Source: Oscillospiraceae bacterium
GTDB taxonomy: Bacteria; Bacillota; Clostridia; Oscillospirales; Ruminococcaceae
DNA length: 64,000 bases
Direction: 5' to 3'
Assembly (NCBI GenBank): GCA_017432285.1
Contig: JAFRJM010000025.1
Location: forward strand, 1-64,000
The notes under the pieces were generated by a model. The model made no database searches and had not been told where the DNA came from. It saw only the letters and a list, made by a program, of their open reading frames with translations. The position numbers and the translations under genes were made by a program. Each line of letters starts with the position of its first letter. The stretch's first letter is position 1. Positions 33,751-42,210 of this stretch are shown one piece after another.

Positions 33751-34014
33751 TTATTCGTTGAAGCCGAACTCGATAAGCCTTACAAGACCATCAATTGCTT
33801 CTGCTTCATCGACACCGTCAGCGATAAGCTGAATAGTCGTTCCGCCGACAATACCAAGAGAGAGAACACCAAGGAGGCTCTTTGCATTAACTCTGCGTTC
33901 ATCTTTTTCTACCCAAATAGCACATTTATATTCATTGGCTTTCTGAATAAAGAATGTCGCTGGACGAGCATGCAATCCAACCTGATTCTCCACTGTGACT
34001 TCTTTAACTATCAT
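33751..34014 (-). CDS. ptsH: Phosphocarrier protein HPr
   Basis: PTS phosphocarrier of 87 aa. His15 in GLHARPAT (phosphorylated by Enzyme I) and the regulatory Ser46 region NAKSLLGVLSL (target of HPr kinase) are both intact, so it is HPr and not Crh, which lacks His15. Own promoter and terminator; no ptsI follows, which is frequent in Clostridia. Confidence 0.93.
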   Translation of the reverse strand: MIVKEVTVENQVGLHARPATFFIQKANEYKCAIWVEKDERRVNAKSLLGVLSLGIVGGTTIQLIADGVDEAEAIDGLVRLIEFGFNE

Positions 34015-34078
34015 AAAAATGCTCCTCTATAAATAATATAGTAATACTCAAAACAATGGTGCTGTTTCACCGAGTGAT

Positions 34079-34108
34079 ATCATACAACATTCCTAAAACC
34101 AAGGTCAA
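34079..34108 (-). promoter_or_regulatory. Promoter of ptsH
   Basis: TTGACC (34103-34108), 18-nt spacer, TATGAT (34079-34084) on the minus strand, with GAGGAG before the ptsH ATG. Confidence 0.65.
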
Positions 34109-34153
34109 TTGCTGCGGTCACTTTGAAAATCTTTTCTGCTCTTTGCTACAATA

Positions 34154-34182
34154 GCACCAAAAAACAGGCCTGTTCTTTGTGC
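34154..34182 (-). terminator. Possible terminator after trmD
   Basis: On the minus strand GCACAAAGAACA and TGTTTTTTGGTGC pair imperfectly around GGCC, with T-rich 3' arm. It lies 17 nt after the trmD stop. A weaker case than the other terminators here. Confidence 0.4.
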
Positions 34183-34198
34183 ATCATTGCTAGAATTT

Positions 34199-34906
34199 TC
34201 AGGTCTGTTTTTCTTTATTATTCACGTATTTTTCCCACATATCGGGGCGCCTTTCACGGGTCCTTTCCTCTGCCTTTTCAAGCTTCCATTTCTGGATGTT
34301 GGCATGGTGCCCCGATCTCAGTATCTCCGGCACTTCCCTGTCCCTCCAGACTGCAGGCCTCGTATACTGCGGATACTCCAAAAGACCGCTGAAATGACTC
34401 TCATCTGTATAGCACTCCTCGTCTGACAGGACACCTTCGCACATCCTCATGACAGCGTCTGTAAGGATGAGCGCAGGCAATTCCCCGCCGGTAACGACAT
34501 AGTCCCCGATAGAGATCTCCTCATCCACTATCTCCTCTATGACACGTTCATCAACGCCTTCATAGTGGCCGCAAAGTATACAGAGATTATCTAGTTTGGA
34601 GAGTTCGACTACTCTCTGCTGAGTAAGGACTTTTCCGCATGGAGACATATAGATAAGATGCGGTCTTGTGCCGCGTTTCTCGCATATAGCCTGGAAGCAG
34701 TCATAGATGGGCTGGCAATACATGACCATTCCCATCCCGCCTCCGAAAGGAGCATCATCAGTCTGTTTCTGCTTGTTGAGAGTATAATCCCGGATATTAT
34801 GGCACTCCACAGAGACCGCACCCTTTTTGATAGCGCGGCCTATAATGCTCTCCCCCAGATAGTTGTTGCACATATCAGGGAATAAAGTCATAATATCAAT
34901 CTGCAT
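34199..34906 (-). CDS. trmD: tRNA (guanine37-N1)-methyltransferase TrmD
   Basis: m1G37 methylation of tRNAs reading CCN, CUN and CGG. SPOUT knot landmarks: [38 protein letters not shown] and [16 protein letters not shown]. 235 aa. The start is ATG 34906 (an upstream TTG is two codons earlier); it overlaps the rimM stop by 11 nt, so translation is coupled. Confidence 0.96.
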   Translation of the reverse strand: MQIDIMTLFPDMCNNYLGESIIGRAIKKGAVSVECHNIRDYTLNKQKQTDDAPFGGGMGMVMYCQPIYDCFQAICEKRGTRPHLIYMSPCGKVLTQQRVVELSKLDNLCILCGHYEGVDERVIEEIVDEEISIGDYVVTGGELPALILTDAVMRMCEGVLSDEECYTDESHFSGLLEYPQYTRPAVWRDREVPEILRSGHHANIQKWKLEKAEERTRERRPDMWEKYVNNKEKQT

Positions 34907-35411
34907 CGTCAAACATCCCTTTTATTGGCTCTACCCAGATCTTTCCTTCTTCTATTGAAGTTTTTTTCAGGAAAGCCGGGACAGCGGGCATGAGTCTCGT
35001 TTCCCCGTTATCCAGCTTCACAGAATACAGATCCTGGATGCCTCCTGAAATTACATCATCGATCACACCGATGTGTTCTTCCGTAACGGCGTTAACCACT
35101 TCAAGACCTATGAGATCCACTACAAAGTAACTGTCCTTGTCCTTTTTGATCTCATTGCGGTCCGCCCATAAAGTCTTTCCTATAAGTCCGTGTGCATCTT
35201 CTATGGAATTGATTCCGTCAAACTTCAGAAGAAGCATGTTCTTCTGGGCCCTGTGAGAAACAACATTCAGACTCGAAGAAGCTCTTGGATCCAGATAGAC
35301 TTTTTTAACGCAAAACAGAGACTCCGGTGAATCCGCAGAGATGTATACTTTTACCTCTCCGCTGATGCCATGAGTCGTGACTATCTTCCCTATCTCAAGA
35401 TACTGAACCAT
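34896..35411 (-). CDS. rimM: 16S rRNA processing / 30S maturation factor RimM
   Basis: 30S maturation factor binding ribosomal protein S19. N-terminal RimM beta-barrel ([17 protein letters not shown]) and C-terminal PRC-barrel ([11 protein letters not shown] through AVPAFLKK). 171 aa. ATG 35411 preferred over a GTG two codons upstream; no strong Shine-Dalgarno, and a GC-rich hairpin lies just upstream, suggesting coupled or reduced expression. Confidence 0.92.
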   Translation of the reverse strand: MVQYLEIGKIVTTHGISGEVKVYISADSPESLFCVKKVYLDPRASSSLNVVSHRAQKNMLLLKFDGINSIEDAHGLIGKTLWADRNEIKKDKDSYFVVDLIGLEVVNAVTEEHIGVIDDVISGGIQDLYSVKLDNGETRLMPAVPAFLKKTSIEEGKIWVEPIKGMFDDAD

Positions 35412-35425
35412 GATCACAAAAATGT

Positions 35426-35445
35426 ACGGGGCGAGACCGCCCCGT
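35426..35445 (-). terminator. GC hairpin between khpA and rimM
   Basis: ACGGGGCG / CGCCCCGT, 8 bp perfect with a 4-nt loop, followed on the minus strand by ACATTTTTG. It may attenuate transcription from khpA into rimM-trmD. Confidence 0.55.
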
Positions 35446-35456
35446 TACAATCTCTT

Positions 35457-35690
35457 TCAGTCTATTTCTACAGAAACGTGCTGACCGCTGCGGATAGCGG
35501 CGGAGCGCATGACTGTACGAATGGCCTTTGCGATCTTTCCCTGTTTTCCGATCACGCGGCCGACATCACCTTCAGCAACGCTGAGATGATAAACGACGAC
35601 GCCTTCCTCATCCGGCTCGTCCACTGTGACTTTGACAGCATCCTTGTCCTCTACGAGACCTTTTGCCATCACTTCAAGCAATTCTTTCAT
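35457..35690 (-). CDS. khpA: KH-domain RNA-binding protein KhpA
   Basis: 77-residue single KH domain with VIGKQGKIAKAIRTVMRSAA containing the GKxGK-type RNA-binding loop. KhpA works with KhpB/Jag in Firmicutes in RNA binding and cell-size control. Position between rpsP and rimM is canonical, and its start overlaps the rpsP stop. Confidence 0.92.
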   Translation of the reverse strand: MKELLEVMAKGLVEDKDAVKVTVDEPDEEGVVVYHLSVAEGDVGRVIGKQGKIAKAIRTVMRSAAIRSGQHVSVEID

Positions 35691-35935
35691 TACTCGATGA
35701 CTCCATTTTTCTTGAGCAGGACTTTAACTGTCTCTGTGGGCTGTGCACCGTTGGCGATCCACTGTTTGACCTTGTCTGCATCGACGCTGAAGACGGTCTC
35801 TGCCTTTGTAGGATCATAGTAACCGAGTTCCTCGATGAAACGGCCGTCACGCGGGGATCTGCTGTCTGCTACGACAACACGATAGAAAGGTGCCTTTTTA
35901 GCTCCCATACGACGAAGTCTGATTTTAACTGCCAT
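35690..35935 (-). CDS. rpsP: 30S ribosomal protein S16
   Basis: 81 aa, N-terminal [21 protein letters not shown] and central [14 protein letters not shown] are the S16 signature. GGAGG precedes the ATG. The upstream 60-nt gap from ffh contains no recognised element. Confidence 0.97.
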   Translation of the reverse strand: MAVKIRLRRMGAKKAPFYRVVVADSRSPRDGRFIEELGYYDPTKAETVFSVDADKVKQWIANGAQPTETVKVLLKKNGVIE

Positions 35936-35995
35936 GAATTTTTCCTCCGAAAAATAATAATCTCTTGATATAGAAAATCCTGTTCGTGGATTAAC

Positions 35996-37339
35996 TTAAA
36001 ACGGTAATTTGCCGGGAAGTCCGGGGATCCCTCCCCTGTTTCCCTTCTTTTTCATCTGCTTGTTCATCTGTTTAAGCAGCTTATTGGACTGCTCGAACTG
36101 CTTCAGAAGCCTGTTTATATCCTCAACTTTTCTCCCGCAGCCTGCAGCGATACGCCTCTTTCTGGATGCATTCAGGATCTCAGGCCTTGCTCTCTCTTCC
36201 GGTGTCATAGAAAGGATGATCGATTCTGTTCTGGCAAATGCCCCCTCGTCTATAGCTTCATCCGGAATATTCGCTCCACCCGGAAGCATCGCCATTATCT
36301 GGCGCATATTTCCCATTTTCTGGACCTGTCTCATCTGATCCAGCAGATCGTTGAGATCCAAGCCATGCTTAGTCTTGGTCTTCCTCATCAACTGCATAGC
36401 TGACTCTTCGTCTATGGACTGGCTTGCCTTCTCAATCAGAGACATCACGTCTCCCATTCCAAGAATACGGCTCGCCATCCTGTCCGGATGGAAGACTTCA
36501 AAATCGTCCACTTTTTCACCGGTACCGACGAAGAATATCGGTTTGCCCGTGACATTGAATACTGACAGCGCAGCACCGCCTCTGGCATCTGCATCGAGCT
36601 TTGTGAGGATCACTCCGTCGATGCCTATCCTATTGTTGAATTCGTTAGCTACGTTGACAGCTTCCTGACCGTTCATGGAGTCGATGATGAGTATCGTGCG
36701 GTTAGCGAAGTCTTTCTTCAGTCCTTCAAGCTCAACCATCAGGGTCTCATCTATCTGCAGACGGCCAGCAGTATCTATGATAACGATATCGTATCCGTGA
36801 TCTTTGGCTTCTCTGATACCTGCTGCTGCGATATCGTGGGGATCGACCTGCCCCATCTCGAACACCGGGACCTCGGCAGCCTTTCCCATAAGAACCAGCT
36901 GCTCGATAGCGGCAGGACGGTACACGTCGCAGGCAACAAGCAAAGGACGGTGTCCCTGATTCTTATACCATTTCGCCATCTTGGCGGCATGTGTGGTCTT
37001 ACCACCGCCCTGAAGACCGCACAGCAGGATAACTGTAGGAGGCGTTCCCTCAAGACGCAACTGACCGGCAGCCTGTCCCATAAGATCTACCAATTCATCA
37101 TTGACGATCTTTATGACCTGCTGCGCAGGAGTTAAGCTCTTCATGACTTCTTCGCCGAGAGCCTTCTGTGTTACCTGTTCAGTGAACTGTTTGGCTACCT
37201 TGTAGTTGACATCCGCCTCTAGAAGTGCAAGACGCACCTCTCTCATGGCGGCAGTAACATCCTTTTCGGTAAGTTTTCCCTTCTGTCTAAGACCGGCGAA
37301 AACGTTACCCAAACGTTCAGTCAAACTCTCGAATGCCAT
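35996..37339 (-). CDS. ffh: Signal recognition particle GTPase Ffh
   Basis: SRP54 homologue for co-translational membrane targeting. N domain, then G domain with GLQGGGKTTHAAK, DTAGRLQ, TKLDADARGG, and a C-terminal methionine-rich M domain (MRQIMAMLPGG ... KQMNKQMKKKG) ending GIPGLPGKLPF. 447 aa. Starts directly after ylxM. Confidence 0.97.
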   Translation of the reverse strand: MAFESLTERLGNVFAGLRQKGKLTEKDVTAAMREVRLALLEADVNYKVAKQFTEQVTQKALGEEVMKSLTPAQQVIKIVNDELVDLMGQAAGQLRLEGTPPTVILLCGLQGGGKTTHAAKMAKWYKNQGHRPLLVACDVYRPAAIEQLVLMGKAAEVPVFEMGQVDPHDIAAAGIREAKDHGYDIVIIDTAGRLQIDETLMVELEGLKKDFANRTILIIDSMNGQEAVNVANEFNNRIGIDGVILTKLDADARGGAALSVFNVTGKPIFFVGTGEKVDDFEVFHPDRMASRILGMGDVMSLIEKASQSIDEESAMQLMRKTKTKHGLDLNDLLDQMRQVQKMGNMRQIMAMLPGGANIPDEAIDEGAFARTESIILSMTPEERARPEILNASRKRRIAAGCGRKVEDINRLLKQFEQSNKLLKQMNKQMKKKGNRGGIPGLPGKLPF

Positions 37340-37723
37340 TTATTCCTCTTCATCCTGCACATATTTGTCAAGACTATCTGCGCATTCCACTATGTCATTG
37401 GCTGCTCTGCGGATCTGCTCGGTATATCCTCTTGTATCCACATAAGCAAGTATGTCTTTCGCGCTCTTTCTGATAGCTCTGGTATACATGTTGAGATTCT
37501 CAAACTTCTGAGCGAACTGAAGATTGTCTTCAAGTTCTTTCAATGTATACTCACCGCGTTTGATGGAGTCCCTGACTCCCTGACGGCTGATACCTTCTAG
37601 TTCTGCGATCTCACCGAGAGACATATCCTCGAAATAGTACATCTCAAGAACCGAACGCTGTTTATCTGTTAAGCAGGCACCATATGTGTCAATAAGCAGT
37701 GCCAATCCTAGATCCTTTGCCAT
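37340..37723 (-). CDS. ylxM: YlxM/p13-like helix-turn-helix protein
   Basis: 127 aa, sigma-70 region-4-like HTH (TDKQRSVLEMYYFEDMSLGE, then IAELEGISRQGVRDSIKR). YlxM is co-encoded with ffh and known to stimulate SRP in streptococci. A G-rich GGGGGG site is 8 nt before the ATG. First gene of the ylxM-ffh-rpsP-khpA-rimM-trmD operon. Confidence 0.92.
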   Translation of the reverse strand: MAKDLGLALLIDTYGACLTDKQRSVLEMYYFEDMSLGEIAELEGISRQGVRDSIKRGEYTLKELEDNLQFAQKFENLNMYTRAIRKSAKDILAYVDTRGYTEQIRRAANDIVECADSLDKYVQDEEE

Positions 37724-37756
37724 AGTATTTTCCCCCCGGAAAATGATCGGAAAAAT

Positions 37757-37782
37757 ATTGTAAAGTTATTTTGCTTTACAAT
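37757..37782. repeat. Perfect 9-bp inverted repeat in the ylxM leader
   Basis: ATTGTAAAG / CTTTACAAT with an 8-nt centre, immediately downstream of the -10 element. It could be an operator at the transcription start or a 5' RNA hairpin. Confidence 0.7.
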
Positions 37783-37787
37783 TCGTA

Positions 37788-37815
37788 ATTATACATAAAT
37801 ACTGGAAAATGTCAA
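37788..37815 (-). promoter_or_regulatory. Promoter of the ylxM-ffh operon
   Basis: Consensus TTGACA (37810-37815), 16-nt spacer, consensus TATAAT (37788-37793) on the minus strand. Confidence 0.8.
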
Positions 37816-37825
37816 GATGCAAAAC

Positions 37826-37849
37826 AAAAAATCCGCCGATTCCGGCGGA
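37826..37849 (-). terminator. Terminator after rsgA
   Basis: TCCGCCG / CGGCGGA with 4-nt loop, followed on the minus strand by TTTTTTG. Closes the long yicC-to-rsgA run. Confidence 0.9.
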
Positions 37850-37854
37850 CTTGA

Positions 37855-38733
37855 TCAATACTCTGGTCTGTTCTTCGCTTCGTCATAAAGATAACAGTAA
37901 TCTTCGTGTCGCTGTGCAGAAATAAGGCCCTTTTCTTTTGCTTCAAGGACTGCACATCCTTTTTCAGTGCGATGTGAGCATCCGGTAAAGAAACAATCAT
38001 CCAAATAAGGTCTGAATTCAATGAAATATTTGGCGATATCTTCCTTCGGGACCTTCTCCGCACGCTCAAAATCCAGCGCAGAGAATCCGGGAGTATCTGC
38101 AACATAACCACCATACAGTTCGTACAGTTCCACAGCTCTTGTGGTATGCTTACCTCTCCCGAGCTTCTTGCTTATTTCAGCAGTATTGAGGCCTAGCCCT
38201 GGGTGCAGTTTGTTCAGGAACGTGGATTTGCCCACTCCTGAGTTGCCGGAGAAAACACATAAATTTCCCTCTATCATTGCTTCGACTTGCTCCAGAGCTG
38301 CCTTTTCGTCCGCCATAACGTCGATGACGGTGTATCCAACACTGCGGTACAGGTCTATAAACTCTTTTGCTTCTGCCAGATCGGTTTTTGTGATGAGTAT
38401 TACAGGGGTAATGCCTCTCTGTTCACAAAGCATTATAAGTCTGTCCGCGACCATATAATTCGGTCTTGGTTCTACAGAAGAGACCACATAGAAGAATTCG
38501 TCCACATTCGCAATCGGTGGTCTCTGGAAGAAATTCTTTCTCTCATGGATCTCGGAGATAGCATATCCGCCCTCTTCTCCAATGACTTCCACATGATCTC
38601 CAGCCAAAGGAGTGATACCACGTTTGCGGAATATTCCCTTAGCCTTGCATTCTAAAACCGAATCGGCGGTTTTTACGTAATAAAATCCGCCGATTCCTTT
38701 TATGATAATTCCGTTATTGTTTAACTCAGCCAT
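37855..38733 (-). CDS. rsgA: Ribosome small-subunit-dependent GTPase RsgA
   Basis: Late 30S assembly GTPase, circularly permuted. N-terminal OB fold (IIIKGIGGFYYVK), G4 TKTDLAEA before the P-loop GNSGVGKSTFLNKL, DTPGFSAL, and a C-terminal Zn module with CFFTGCSHRTEKGC. 292 aa. Follows prkC at 12 nt; the stp-prkC-rsgA order is standard in Firmicutes. Confidence 0.96.
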   Translation of the reverse strand: MAELNNNGIIIKGIGGFYYVKTADSVLECKAKGIFRKRGITPLAGDHVEVIGEEGGYAISEIHERKNFFQRPPIANVDEFFYVVSSVEPRPNYMVADRLIMLCEQRGITPVILITKTDLAEAKEFIDLYRSVGYTVIDVMADEKAALEQVEAMIEGNLCVFSGNSGVGKSTFLNKLHPGLGLNTAEISKKLGRGKHTTRAVELYELYGGYVADTPGFSALDFERAEKVPKEDIAKYFIEFRPYLDDCFFTGCSHRTEKGCAVLEAKEKGLISAQRHEDYCYLYDEAKNRPEY

Positions 38734-38745
38734 TAATTTTATCGT

Positions 38746-41463
38746 TTAGCCTTCTCCATTCTCACCGCCACCACCAGAATCTCCGCCAGGTTCTTGTGCA
38801 TTACATACAGTGCACACCCCATCAACAAAATTATGAATTCCAGTAGGAGGAGCATCTAGATCATCAACATTCCGTAATGCACCACAGTTCCTGCACCTTT
38901 GCTCCTTGGTTCCATAATGAATGCAATTAGCACCTGTTGGTTTATTACCAGTATCCTCCCATATATGATCTGTAGCAGGAAGCACTGTAGAAGACTCTGA
39001 TATTTCTTGTGATGGATCACAATACACTGTACTGAAGCACTTACCACATACTGAACACTTGAAATAATCAATATTCCCTGTAGAAGTACATGTCGGATCA
39101 TGGGCATCCACATGAATAGGAGTATGTGAGGCGAGAGGTTTATATTGAATTGCACTAATTTCTTTTTTGCCTCCTTGATCAGAGAACATTTTTCCACATG
39201 AAGTGCATTTATAATATGCATAATATCCAGCAACAGTACAACTAGAGTTTGTTTCATCAAACTTTTGAAGAGTATGTGTATGGTTAAGTTTAGGAATAGG
39301 TTCTGTCCTTTTTTGCCCACATTTTGTACAAGTATAAGTTTTCTCACCTTCAGCTGTTTCCGTCGGTTTCTTTGTTTCTACGCCCTTATCCCATACATGG
39401 TTGCACACTTGTGGTTCTGTCATGACAAAATCATTTGTGTTAGTGCTATTAACTGTAACTGCACCGGTCTGGTAGCTTACCACAATATCCATATATTTAA
39501 CGCCATTCAGGAAGACTGCTACGCCCTCATCTGTAGTACCAGCCTTAGTAAATGATGCGCTGCCTAAACTGCTTCCGGCTCCGGCTCCAACAACTGCATC
39601 ACCGATCTTAAATTCGAAGTTAAAATTCTTGTTTCCGTTCTTGTCAGAATATGGCAGTGATACTGCAAACGTCTGGGTGACTTCCGGGTTTCCAGCACTT
39701 ACTGTCAGTGCTATGTAGGAACCGGTGGACACACGTGCTCCAGCGCCAATGCTCTGTCCCAATACCGTACCAGCTGGTTCAGCAGCAGGTACTTCAGTAA
39801 TACCTCCAACACGCAGTCCATTAGCTTGAAGTGCACCTTTTGCTTTTCCCAGCGACATGCCAACTACATTAGGCACATACTGGCTGTTAACACGGTTTGG
39901 AGTATTTACATAAATAGTTACCTGTGTTCCAGATTCAACAGAAGACCCGGCATCCGGTTCCACCTTTGTAATTGTGTTTCCGTTGAACTCATTGGTGTTG
40001 TCTGTCTCACGGATAACGACCAAGCCAAGTTCCTGAAGCGCTTTTACGGCATTGCCGTATGTCTCTCCCACTATATCAGGGACGGTGACGATCTGTGTTC
40101 CTTTGCTCACATAAAGAGTGATCTTAGCATTGTCCTTGACCTCTTTCGGAGGTGCAGGAGTCTGTGAAAAGACTACTCCGGACTTATAGTCAGTGTTATA
40201 CTCTTCAACTATTTCGAACTGGAAGCCTTCATTATTGATATCGCTCTGAACAGTCCTGACGGTCTGCCCGACAAAGTTAGGAAGATCTACGTCGTAGTGG
40301 TTTGCGAAGATCTGGCTCCCGCTGAGGTTTAAAGTCATATAAACGAGAATTCCTGCGCCAATCAGACATGCCGCCGTCAGTCCCATAAGGATCGCGATAG
40401 GCAGATTGATAGTATGCGGACGTTTTTTCTTTACCTTCGGAGTAGCATTCTCCTTTGCTTTAATAGCAGCTCCCCTCAAAGGCTTCTTCTCTTTTGCCAT
40501 AGGAGATTCCTTTATTTCTTCTATTGGTTCCTCTGACTCTTCCTCGATCGCTCTTGCATGATCGAGATAAACTGTAGGATTGTCAGAAGACAGATACTTG
40601 TACTCAAAACGGACACTCGGATTGTTCTTGAACTCATCGATATCCTTCAGCATCGAGCCTGCAGACTGATACCTCTTTTCCGTATCCTTCTCCATAGCCT
40701 TCATGATGATATCTTCAAGACCTTCCGGGACCCCCGGATTGATCTCTCTGGGACGTACCGGTGTATCCGAGATCTGTTTTAAAGCAACAGTGACTGCACT
40801 GTCAGAATCGAACGGCAGTTTTCCTGTGCACATCTCATACATCATGACACCAACACTGTACAGGTCGGACTGAGTATTAGTCTCCTCGCCTTTTGCCTGC
40901 TCAGGGCTGATGTAATGTACTGTCCCGATTGCCTTATCTGTGATAGTGTGCATCCCGCTTCTTGAGAAACGAGCAATGCCAAAGTCTGTGACCTTGATCT
41001 TGCCGCTTCTGAGCAGCATGACATTTTGAGGCTTCATATCCCTGTGGATGATACCTCTGTCATGAGCGTGCTGAAGGGCGCGCAACAACTGCTCTGCAAA
41101 ATACACGGTCTCCTTCCAGGTCAGAGTAGTGTGGGCCTGAATGTATTCCTTCAGAGTAATTCCGTTCAGATACTCCATAACGATATACTGGACGCTGTCC
41201 GAGAAATTGACGTCAAGGACCTTGACGATGTTCTCGTGATCCAGCATGCTTATGGCTCTGGACTCGTTCTTGAATCTGCGGACGAGTTCCTCATTGCTAG
41301 TCAGTTCCTCCTTGAGGATCTTGACTGCAACGGTCGAGTTATCTTTCAGATCAGTTGCCTTATAAACATATGCCATACCGCCGACACCGATCAGTTCCTC
41401 GACCAGATAGCGACCGTCCAGTCTTCGTCCGATGTAGTTATCTTTTTCGGTAGTTTGCTTCAT
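38746..41463 (-). CDS. prkC: PASTA-domain Ser/Thr kinase (PrkC/Stk1 type) with Cys-rich C-terminal extension
   Basis: Hanks-type membrane kinase sensing muropeptides or lipid II. Kinase domain about residues 18-280: G-loop IGVGGMAYVY, Lys48, HRD140-142, DFG160-162. Juxtamembrane basic region, membrane helix about 354-378, PASTA repeats about 391-453, 457-521 and 527-590. Then come a beta-rich domain (about 595-680) and an unusual tail (687-905) with five CxxC pairs, several single Cys, His-Trp-Asp and Thr-rich spacing, and a Gly-rich end. Typical PrkC ends after the PASTA repeats. The tail DNA (38746-39405) is more AT-rich than the rest of the gene, suggesting a later addition. Kinase identity is firm; the role of the tail is unknown. 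Confidence 0.93.
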   Translation of the reverse strand: MKQTTEKDNYIGRRLDGRYLVEELIGVGGMAYVYKATDLKDNSTVAVKILKEELTSNEELVRRFKNESRAISMLDHENIVKVLDVNFSDSVQYIVMEYLNGITLKEYIQAHTTLTWKETVYFAEQLLRALQHAHDRGIIHRDMKPQNVMLLRSGKIKVTDFGIARFSRSGMHTITDKAIGTVHYISPEQAKGEETNTQSDLYSVGVMMYEMCTGKLPFDSDSAVTVALKQISDTPVRPREINPGVPEGLEDIIMKAMEKDTEKRYQSAGSMLKDIDEFKNNPSVRFEYKYLSSDNPTVYLDHARAIEEESEEPIEEIKESPMAKEKKPLRGAAIKAKENATPKVKKKRPHTINLPIAILMGLTAACLIGAGILVYMTLNLSGSQIFANHYDVDLPNFVGQTVRTVQSDINNEGFQFEIVEEYNTDYKSGVVFSQTPAPPKEVKDNAKITLYVSKGTQIVTVPDIVGETYGNAVKALQELGLVVIRETDNTNEFNGNTITKVEPDAGSSVESGTQVTIYVNTPNRVNSQYVPNVVGMSLGKAKGALQANGLRVGGITEVPAAEPAGTVLGQSIGAGARVSTGSYIALTVSAGNPEVTQTFAVSLPYSDKNGNKNFNFEFKIGDAVVGAGAGSSLGSASFTKAGTTDEGVAVFLNGVKYMDIVVSYQTGAVTVNSTNTNDFVMTEPQVCNHVWDKGVETKKPTETAEGEKTYTCTKCGQKRTEPIPKLNHTHTLQKFDETNSSCTVAGYYAYYKCTSCGKMFSDQGGKKEISAIQYKPLASHTPIHVDAHDPTCTSTGNIDYFKCSVCGKCFSTVYCDPSQEISESSTVLPATDHIWEDTGNKPTGANCIHYGTKEQRCRNCGALRNVDDLDAPPTGIHNFVDGVCTVCNAQEPGGDSGGGGENGEG

Positions 41464-41466
41464 ATT

Positions 41467-42195
41467 TTACACCTGCATCATTACTGTAGTTATATTATCA
41501 AATCCGCCTGTTTCCAGCCCTGCTTCAACCAGCAGTCTGGGAACGCGGTAGAAATCATTGTAACGGAAGACCGATAGCATCGTTTCCTGTGTGACTTGGT
41601 TGGACAGCCCGTCGCTGCACATCATGAGGATGTCGTTCCTGGCCAGCCTGAGCTGAATTATATCAAACTGTATTTTCGGCTCGATACCAAGCGCTCTTGT
41701 GATTATGTTCTTCTGCGGGTGGCGCATCGCCTCTTCATCTGTTATCTTCCCCGCATCGATCAGTTCCTGCACATAGGAGTGATCTTTTGTCAATTGTTTG
41801 AGTGTTCTTCTTCTGTAATGGTATACCCTGCTATCTCCGCAGTGGAAGATAGTTGCATCCTGCCCGTCTACTATGGCAAGGAGCAGTGTCGTGCCCATCA
41901 TCTGGTTGTTTCCGGTCTTTACAGAAGCATCAAAAACAGCTCTGTTTGCGCTTTGACAAATTCTGGACATGTATTCCGCTTTGTCATCCGGAGTGACGTA
42001 ATTGAGCAATTCCTCGTTCATGGCGGAAGATACGACGTCAACGGCAATATGACTTGCCATCTTACCATTTGAAAGACCACCCATCCCATCGCAAAGCAGC
42101 ATCCAGCCCAAGCTGTCACTGATCTTCCCGGCGCGGTAGCAATCCTGGTTCTCTTCGTATTTGTATCCGATATCCGTATAACCGGCTAGTGTCAT
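41467..42195 (-). CDS. prpC: PP2C-family Ser/Thr phosphatase (PrpC/Stp)
   Basis: Metal-dependent phosphatase that reverses PrkC phosphorylation. PPM motifs: YEENQDC with the first metal Asp, LLCDGMGG, HCGDSRVYHYR, TRALGI, MMCSDGLSNQ and GFDNITTVMM. 242 aa, three bases before prkC. Confidence 0.94.
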   Translation of the reverse strand: MTLAGYTDIGYKYEENQDCYRAGKISDSLGWMLLCDGMGGLSNGKMASHIAVDVVSSAMNEELLNYVTPDDKAEYMSRICQSANRAVFDASVKTGNNQMMGTTLLLAIVDGQDATIFHCGDSRVYHYRRRTLKQLTKDHSYVQELIDAGKITDEEAMRHPQKNIITRALGIEPKIQFDIIQLRLARNDILMMCSDGLSNQVTQETMLSVFRYNDFYRVPRLLVEAGLETGGFDNITTVMMQV

Positions 42196-42210
42196 GAACT
42201 GCCCTACCTA

